This document shows positions 60,443-62,947 of a stretch of 62,947 bases of DNA, in pieces. The notes under the pieces are model-generated. The model saw only the letters and a list, made by a program, of their open reading frames with translations, did no database searches and was not told the DNA's origin. Each line of letters begins with the position of its first letter. The first letter of the stretch is position 1. The stretch spans positions 1-62,947 of the forward strand of contig JAFRRH010000037.1 in assembly GCA_017428215.1 (NCBI GenBank). Direction: 5' to 3'. The stretch is from Selenomonadaceae bacterium (GTDB lineage: Bacteria; Bacillota; Negativicutes; Selenomonadales; Selenomonadaceae). The translations under genes and the position numbers were made by a program.

Positions 60443-61933
60443 TTATGGAAAAAATATTTTCAACGTCTCATCGTCGGATTTTTTGCCAAGATACGAGCCG
60501 ATTAAAAATAAAATCAGCGAAACCGTTATTCCAATCGTTATCTGGTGCAAGTTTAGGATTTTAAAGCCCGTCGCTTGAGTTGCGCAGTAAATTATCGTGC
60601 CGCCCGTCATTGAGAGCATTGCGCCCATTTTATTTGCACGTTTCCAAAACAAACCCAAAAGCAATGTCCAGAAAAACGCCGTCTCCAATCCGCCGAATGC
60701 GAACATATTTATCAGCCAAATTAAACTCGGCGGCGTCAACGCTATCACGAAAACCGTTGCGCCGATTATCGCCGTCGTCGCCATTGATAAAAATTTTACC
60801 CGCGCAGGCGTCACAGTTCGATTTTTTTTCTCCGCCCAATGTAAATAAACGTCCTTTATTATCGCACTCGACGCCACGATTAAAAGTCCGGAGATTGTCG
60901 AGATTGATGCCGCTAATGGTCCGATTATCGCCAAGCCCACAAGCTCAATCGGCATTGCCATAACAATCGTTGTAGGGATAATGTTGTCGACGCCACCATA
61001 ATCAGCCGCCGTTCCCGTTAAAACTCCGTGCGCCAAAATTCCCGTGAAATTTATTCCGATATTCATAAAGCCAACTACAACCGTGCCGATTAACATTGCT
61101 TGATGTAATCCTTGCGTGTTTTTATAACTTATGCCGCGAACGACCGACTGTGGCAAGGCGATTGTGCAAATGCCGACGAGTAGCCATTGCGTAAAGTAAA
61201 TCGTCCAAGGCATGTTCCCAAAACTGAACGGCTCAAAAAGTTCCGGATTATTAGTTTCAAGCGTCGTCATAATGTTTTCGTAGCCGCCGCCCGCTTGCAA
61301 AACGTATTTTAGCAACAAGACAATTCCAATCATCATCATTATAGCGCAAAGTGTATCAGTCAACGCGACAGCGCGAAAACCGCCGATTGAAGTGTAAACG
61401 ACGACGACCAACCCGAATAAAATTAAGCCCGCCTCGTAACTGTAGCCTGTGACTGCCGCGAATAATTTTGCGCCGCCGACGAATTGCGCCGTCATTGTGC
61501 CACAAAAGAATAAAACTATCACGAACGCCGCGACTGCAGCTAAAAAATCCGATTGAAATCTCGCGCGGATTATATCAACGACAGTAACGGCATTTAATTT
61601 TCTCGCCAAAAGTGCTACACGCTTGCCGAAAATGCCGAGCACCAAAAAAATTGCCGTCACTTGCACGACAGCCATATAAATCCAGCCAAATCCGACTTGA
61701 AACGCCATGCCCGGTCCGCCGACGAAACTTGATACCGAACTGTAAGTTGCGACGGTAGTCATTGCCAAGACGAAGCCGCCAAGTTCACGGTTGCCAACAA
61801 AATAACTGCTGACGAAATTTTTGCCCGCCTGTTTATGGCGCACGAAAATACTAATCGCAACCATTACCGCCATAAAAAAAAGCAACGGTAAAAGCAAAAT
61901 CAAGGAACGGAGCGCGAAAAAATTACTTTCCAT
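60443..61933 (-). CDS. panF: sodium/pantothenate (SSS family) symporter
   Basis: About 496 residues from ATG at 61933, 8 bases after GGGGGG; two earlier in-frame starts are too near or before that site. Around 13 hydrophobic helices. SSS family marks: [20 protein letters not shown] near the N-terminus and [20 protein letters not shown]. With the small YhdT-like protein in front, this is the yhdT-panF arrangement, so pantothenate is the likely substrate, taken up with Na+. Ends 15 bases before the arg promoter. Confidence 0.88.
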   Translation of the reverse strand: MESNFFALRSLILLLPLLFFMAVMVAISIFVRHKQAGKNFVSSYFVGNRELGGFVLAMTTVATYSSVSSFVGGPGMAFQVGFGWIYMAVVQVTAIFLVLGIFGKRVALLARKLNAVTVVDIIRARFQSDFLAAVAAFVIVLFFCGTMTAQFVGGAKLFAAVTGYSYEAGLILFGLVVVVYTSIGGFRAVALTDTLCAIMMMIGIVLLLKYVLQAGGGYENIMTTLETNNPELFEPFSFGNMPWTIYFTQWLLVGICTIALPQSVVRGISYKNTQGLHQAMLIGTVVVGFMNIGINFTGILAHGVLTGTAADYGGVDNIIPTTIVMAMPIELVGLAIIGPLAASISTISGLLIVASSAIIKDVYLHWAEKKNRTVTPARVKFLSMATTAIIGATVFVIALTPPSLIWLINMFAFGGLETAFFWTLLLGLFWKRANKMGAMLSMTGGTIIYCATQATGFKILNLHQITIGITVSLILFLIGSYLGKKSDDETLKIFFP

Positions 61934-62201
61934 TGTCATCGCCCCCCAAGTCAATGTCCTTGAATAAAACTTTACTCAAGACCGCGCTAATTAAAATCGC
62001 GACGAACCAAACGCCGACGCTTCCGAGCAATGCCCATAGCGGCAAATGAAAAATTTTAATTTCACTCGACGCCGTGCCGAATCCCGCGATTAGCCAAAAA
62101 ATAATCAGCCCGATTAGCGCAATTCCCGTGTAAATTGCCTCGCACCTTACCAGGCTGAACTTTTGCGCGTCGCTCATGGACGCACGATTAACTTTTCTCA
62201 T
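61923..62201 (-). CDS. yhdT: YhdT-like small membrane protein
   Basis: 92 residues, ATG at 62201 after GGAGGTTTTAC. Two membrane segments (28-48, 60-82), with LIGLIIFWLIAGFG and SVGVWFVAILISAVL, the DUF997/YhdT pattern. It regularly sits before panF and probably helps the transporter. Its end overlaps the start of panF by 11 bases. Confidence 0.85.
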   Translation of the reverse strand: MRKVNRASMSDAQKFSLVRCEAIYTGIALIGLIIFWLIAGFGTASSEIKIFHLPLWALLGSVGVWFVAILISAVLSKVLFKDIDLGGDDNGK

Positions 62202-62257
62202 TGTAAAACCTCCAAGTCTCGTCTCCCCTATGAGAGTACAAGCTTATTTGCGCGGGC

Positions 62258-62286
62258 ATTTTATGCTAAAAAAATCTTCCTGTCAA
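62258..62286 (-). promoter_or_regulatory. promoter of yhdT-panF
   Basis: On the minus strand TTGACA (62286-62281) and TAAAAT (62263-62258) are exactly 17 bases apart, about 57 bases before yhdT. The group II intron begins only 28 bases upstream of the -35 box. Confidence 0.75.
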
Positions 62287-62313
62287 CGAAAAAAGTCCTC
62301 CGACGCGACGATG

Positions 62314-62947
62314 GTGTGAAAGGCTAACGTTTATAACGAATAAGGACTGCATACCCTAACAAATGCAGATTGTCCTATTGCTGATACTCCGACAAGCTAA
62401 GTTGCGAAATTTAGTTTGAAGCTCGGTGAAGTCGCGTTGAAAGTTCTTCACGATTCAGAACTGAAGTAACGCGGGTAGCGTGATTGAATATGGTTAGGCA
62501 ACGAATGTGCGTTTTACGTATCGTAAACTCCATGTACTAAATCGTCTTGAAATGAGTACAGGGATAATTCCTTTCTGCAGGCAGGAAACATATCGTCGTG
62601 TGGATTCTGCCAACAGCTAATGGGTCGCTGTTTCAATGCAGACGGTACATAGCACAAACCTAAGTTCAATTATCAAGCTAGTTATAAATGGACCTTTGAG
62701 GTCTGAACGGTTAGGAAACTAACTTCGAGACGGGCTAAAGGGCGTTGTACTGCGCCTATAACCGTGACAGATAAAGTTCAGAAGTCAGAGACGCCATAGT
62801 ACCTTAGAAACTGCTAATCACAGTGGAGGGAAGGGCGTTAGTCGTTATTCTTATTTCAACAGATAGGAGCTTCCGAAAGGAGGCGAGGCGTATGTTGAAG
62901 CTTTACAGTAAATGTTTTCAACCGGACAACATCAGACGAGCCATTAA
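62314..62947 (+). mobile_element. group II intron, 5' part (cut by window end)
   Basis: The element starts GTGTGAAAGGCTAACG, the GUGYG 5' boundary of group II introns. Then follow conserved pieces of the ribozyme domains I-III: GAAGCTCGGTGAAG, GTACAGGGATAATTCC, CGTCGTGTGGATTCTGCC, GTCTGAACGGTTAGG and GACGGGCTAAAGGGCG, before a reverse transcriptase frame begins at 62892 in what should be domain IV. Domains V-VI and the 3' end lie outside. Group II introns move by reverse transcription into specific DNA targets. It lies in an intergenic region, on the opposite strand from panF, and does not break a recognised gene. Confidence 0.8.
62892..62947 (+). CDS. ltrA: start of group II intron reverse transcriptase/maturase (partial)
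   Basis: ATG at 62892 with AAAGGAGG upstream opens a frame MLKLYSKCFQPDNIRRAI that runs to the window edge with no stop in the 18 codons seen. Too short for a domain call; the assignment comes from its place in the intron. Confidence 0.55.
   Translation, partial: MLKLYSKCFQPDNIRRAI

Overview
The window looks like a chromosomal segment of an anaerobic Gram-type Firmicute, most plausibly a member of the Negativicutes (Selenomonas/Veillonella relatives). Reasons: strong GGAGG ribosome-binding sites with many TTG/GTG starts, sigma-A style promoters, an RpoE-type RNA polymerase delta subunit, a succinate-to-propionate block (succinate CoA-transferase, methylmalonyl-CoA epimerase, biotin-dependent methylmalonyl-CoA decarboxylase subunits) and a desulfoferrodoxin-type superoxide reductase. 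The taxon is an inference; no rRNA is present.

Layout. 1-312: start of a Gfo/Idh/MocA oxidoreductase (minus, cut by the edge). 533-9829: a plus-strand run with a hybrid sensor kinase, two tandem DUF4422-type glycosyltransferases, a RodA/FtsW protein, a GNAT acetyltransferase, a further glycosyltransferase and a methyltransferase-like protein. 9838-11977: a secreted TPR protein and a maltose-type O-acetyltransferase (minus). 12120-25691 (cluster A): a seven-gene operon behind its own promoter with an Hsp70/actin-fold ATPase, a HerA/FtsK-like ATPase with a 180-residue low-complexity insert, a protein with a pore-like hydrophobic N-terminus, a coiled-coil protein, an unknown protein, a dynamin-like GTPase and an apparent GTPase-like partner without a P-loop that ends in Sel1 repeats. 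25856-30916: propionate block. 31075-32721: biotin synthase behind a candidate biotin operator, superoxide reductase and a small coiled-coil membrane protein. 32789-35143: sucD, Ppx/GppA phosphatase and dCMP deaminase (minus).

35352-44142 (cluster B): a AAA+ ATPase, a series of small proteins that share N-terminal membrane segments and C-terminal tail modules, a YkgJ-like Cys cluster protein, a 33-residue membrane peptide, and two dynamin-like GTPases, one carrying a zinc ribbon. Its promoter has a G8 tract between the -35 and -10 boxes, followed by a perfect 7-1-7 dyad. I regard clusters A and B as the best candidates for undescribed systems; both combine ATPases, dynamin-type GTPases and membrane-active small proteins, which suggests membrane remodelling, sensing or defence machinery. 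That function is inferred, not shown.

44208-51421: minus-strand cell envelope genes (secreted FlgT/CsgG-like protein, division PBP with PASTA domain, TelA, XpaC/TM2 protein, PlsY) and a tRNA-Leu(UAG). 51546-54694: argS, a YkuD L,D-transpeptidase and RNAP delta. 54870-60365: a minus-strand operon in which argB, argD and argF alternate with two paralogous glycosyltransferases; one of these has a G9 tract inside its reading frame. 60443-62201: a PanF-type sodium/solute symporter and its YhdT-like small partner. 62314 to the end: the 5' part of a group II intron, including the first codons of its reverse transcriptase.
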